Source of the DNA: Lacinutrix algicola
GTDB taxonomy: Bacteria > Bacteroidota > Bacteroidia > Flavobacteriales > Flavobacteriaceae
Direction: 5' to 3'
Length of the DNA stretch: 64,000 bases
NCBI RefSeq assembly: GCF_001418085.1
Contig: NZ_LIQH01000031.1
Coordinates: forward strand, 1-64,000
The notes under the pieces were generated by a model. That model had not been told where the DNA came from. It saw only the letters and a list, made by a program, of their open reading frames with translations, and searched no databases. The translations under genes and the position numbers were made by a program. Every line of letters begins with the position of its first letter. Position 1 is the stretch's first letter. Positions 63,527 through 64,000 of this stretch are shown here, one piece after another.

Positions 63527-63551
63527 AAAAAGCCTCGAAAATGAGGCTTTT
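63526..63551 (-). terminator. Rho-independent terminator of the rhodanese gene
   Basis: AAAAGCCTC and GAGGCTTTT (63528-63551) pair around a 6-nt loop. On the minus strand a T-run follows, 26 bp after the stop codon of the gene at 63577. Confidence 0.85.
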
Positions 63552-63576
63552 TAAAATTAATATGTGTTATTTATTT

Positions 63577-64000
63577 TTAAACTGTAAATGTTTTAACAGC
63601 ATCGCTAAGATCATATACGGGAACTGTTTTAATTATATTAGAAATAATACTACTTCCTGCTGCACTTCTGTAACCTCCTGCGCAATGCACCACAATAGGT
63701 TTATCCGTAGGAATTTGACTTTTAGAGGCTCTTAATTGATTTAAAGGAATTGAAATCGCAGTTTCAAAAATCTTGCCTTCTGCTACCTCGCTTGCATTAC
63801 GGATATCAATAATAGTATATTGATTTGGATGTTTTTTAAAGTCTTCAATATCTAGTACTTTAAATGTTTCAAAGGTATTAGCACCTAGCGTTATAATCGA
63901 TTTGATTTGCTTTTCATAACCTATTTTAGCAATACGACTAAGGATTGTTTTTCTATCCTCAATTGAGTTAATTACTAAATGAAACGCTTCATTAGGAGCA
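63577..64000 (-). CDS. Rhodanese-domain protein, C-terminal part (probably an MBL-fold hydrolase with rhodanese domain)
   Basis: The gene runs off the right end; the last 141 codons are seen. They form a rhodanese domain: DFKKHPNQYTIIDIRNASEV, FETAISIPLNQLRASKSQIP, then the active-site loop VVHCAGGYRSAAGSSII, where the Cys is the sulfur carrier. A preceding stretch (GANTFETFKVLDIEDF) looks like the second rhodanese domain linker seen in flavobacterial MBL-fold persulfide-dioxygenase-like proteins. The MBL part is outside the window, so that assignment is inference. Confidence 0.8.
   Translation of the reverse strand, partial: APNEAFHLVINSIEDRKTILSRIAKIGYEKQIKSIITLGANTFETFKVLDIEDFKKHPNQYTIIDIRNASEVAEGKIFETAISIPLNQLRASKSQIPTDKPIVVHCAGGYRSAAGSSIISNIIKTVPVYDLSDAVKTFTV

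Overview
The window is low-GC DNA of a marine-type Flavobacteriaceae (Bacteroidota). The signs are type IX secretion (T9SS) sorting domains, promoters of the Bacteroidota form (TTTG, about 19 bp, TAnnTTTG), flavobacterial small proteins, and REP-like palindromes of a familiar flavobacterial kind. There is no rRNA and no CRISPR array.

Left flank (1-4910): the end of a T9SS-secreted protein, a Ca2+/Na+ exchanger, a secreted T9SS endonuclease I, a 49-residue small protein and a tRNA-Arg(ACG) gene. The 3' end of this tRNA is the target of a genomic island.

Island (4889-44799, about 39.9 kb): it is bounded by a perfect 23-bp direct repeat of the tRNA 3' end. (i) The left part is a mobility and replication module: an IntDOT-like tyrosine recombinase, an unknown protein, an excisionase-type HTH protein, a replication-initiator-like winged-helix protein and a DnaC-like helicase loader. 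(ii) A short phosphatase-like gene follows. (iii) A 31-kb cargo of nucleic-acid enzymes comes next. A pseudokinase-SF1 helicase and a small partner form one unit closed by a terminator. A second unit holds a DrmD-like SNF2 helicase, an Eco57I/DrmMI-like N6-adenine methylase, a 120-residue protein, a sacsin-type GHKL ATPase with a DUF3883 nuclease-like end, a 1994-residue DUF1998 helicase, and a DEDDh exonuclease-RecQ-UvrD machine cut into two overlapping genes. This looks like a DISARM/Druantia-related antiviral system of unusual composition and is the main candidate for something undescribed. (iv) A gene-poor, visibly GC-richer stretch of 870 bp follows. (v) A minus-strand cassette (251-residue protein, DUF5675, two holin-sized membrane proteins, YegP-like) ends the island, with a divergent small HTH-like gene.

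Right flank (44800-64000): ordinary chromosome, mostly on the minus strand. It carries a TolC-HlyD-RND efflux operon, a DUF457 membrane protein, a sulfide:quinone-oxidoreductase-like flavoprotein, a TetR-TolC-HlyD-ABC-ABC-permease-permease export operon, cytochrome bd oxidase (cydA, cydB) and a truncated rhodanese gene. Four of these promoters share a CRP/FNR-like 5-N4-5 palindrome whose centre lies exactly 33 bp upstream of the centre of the -7 element. This suggests one redox- or stress-responsive regulon that joins respiration, sulfide oxidation and efflux.
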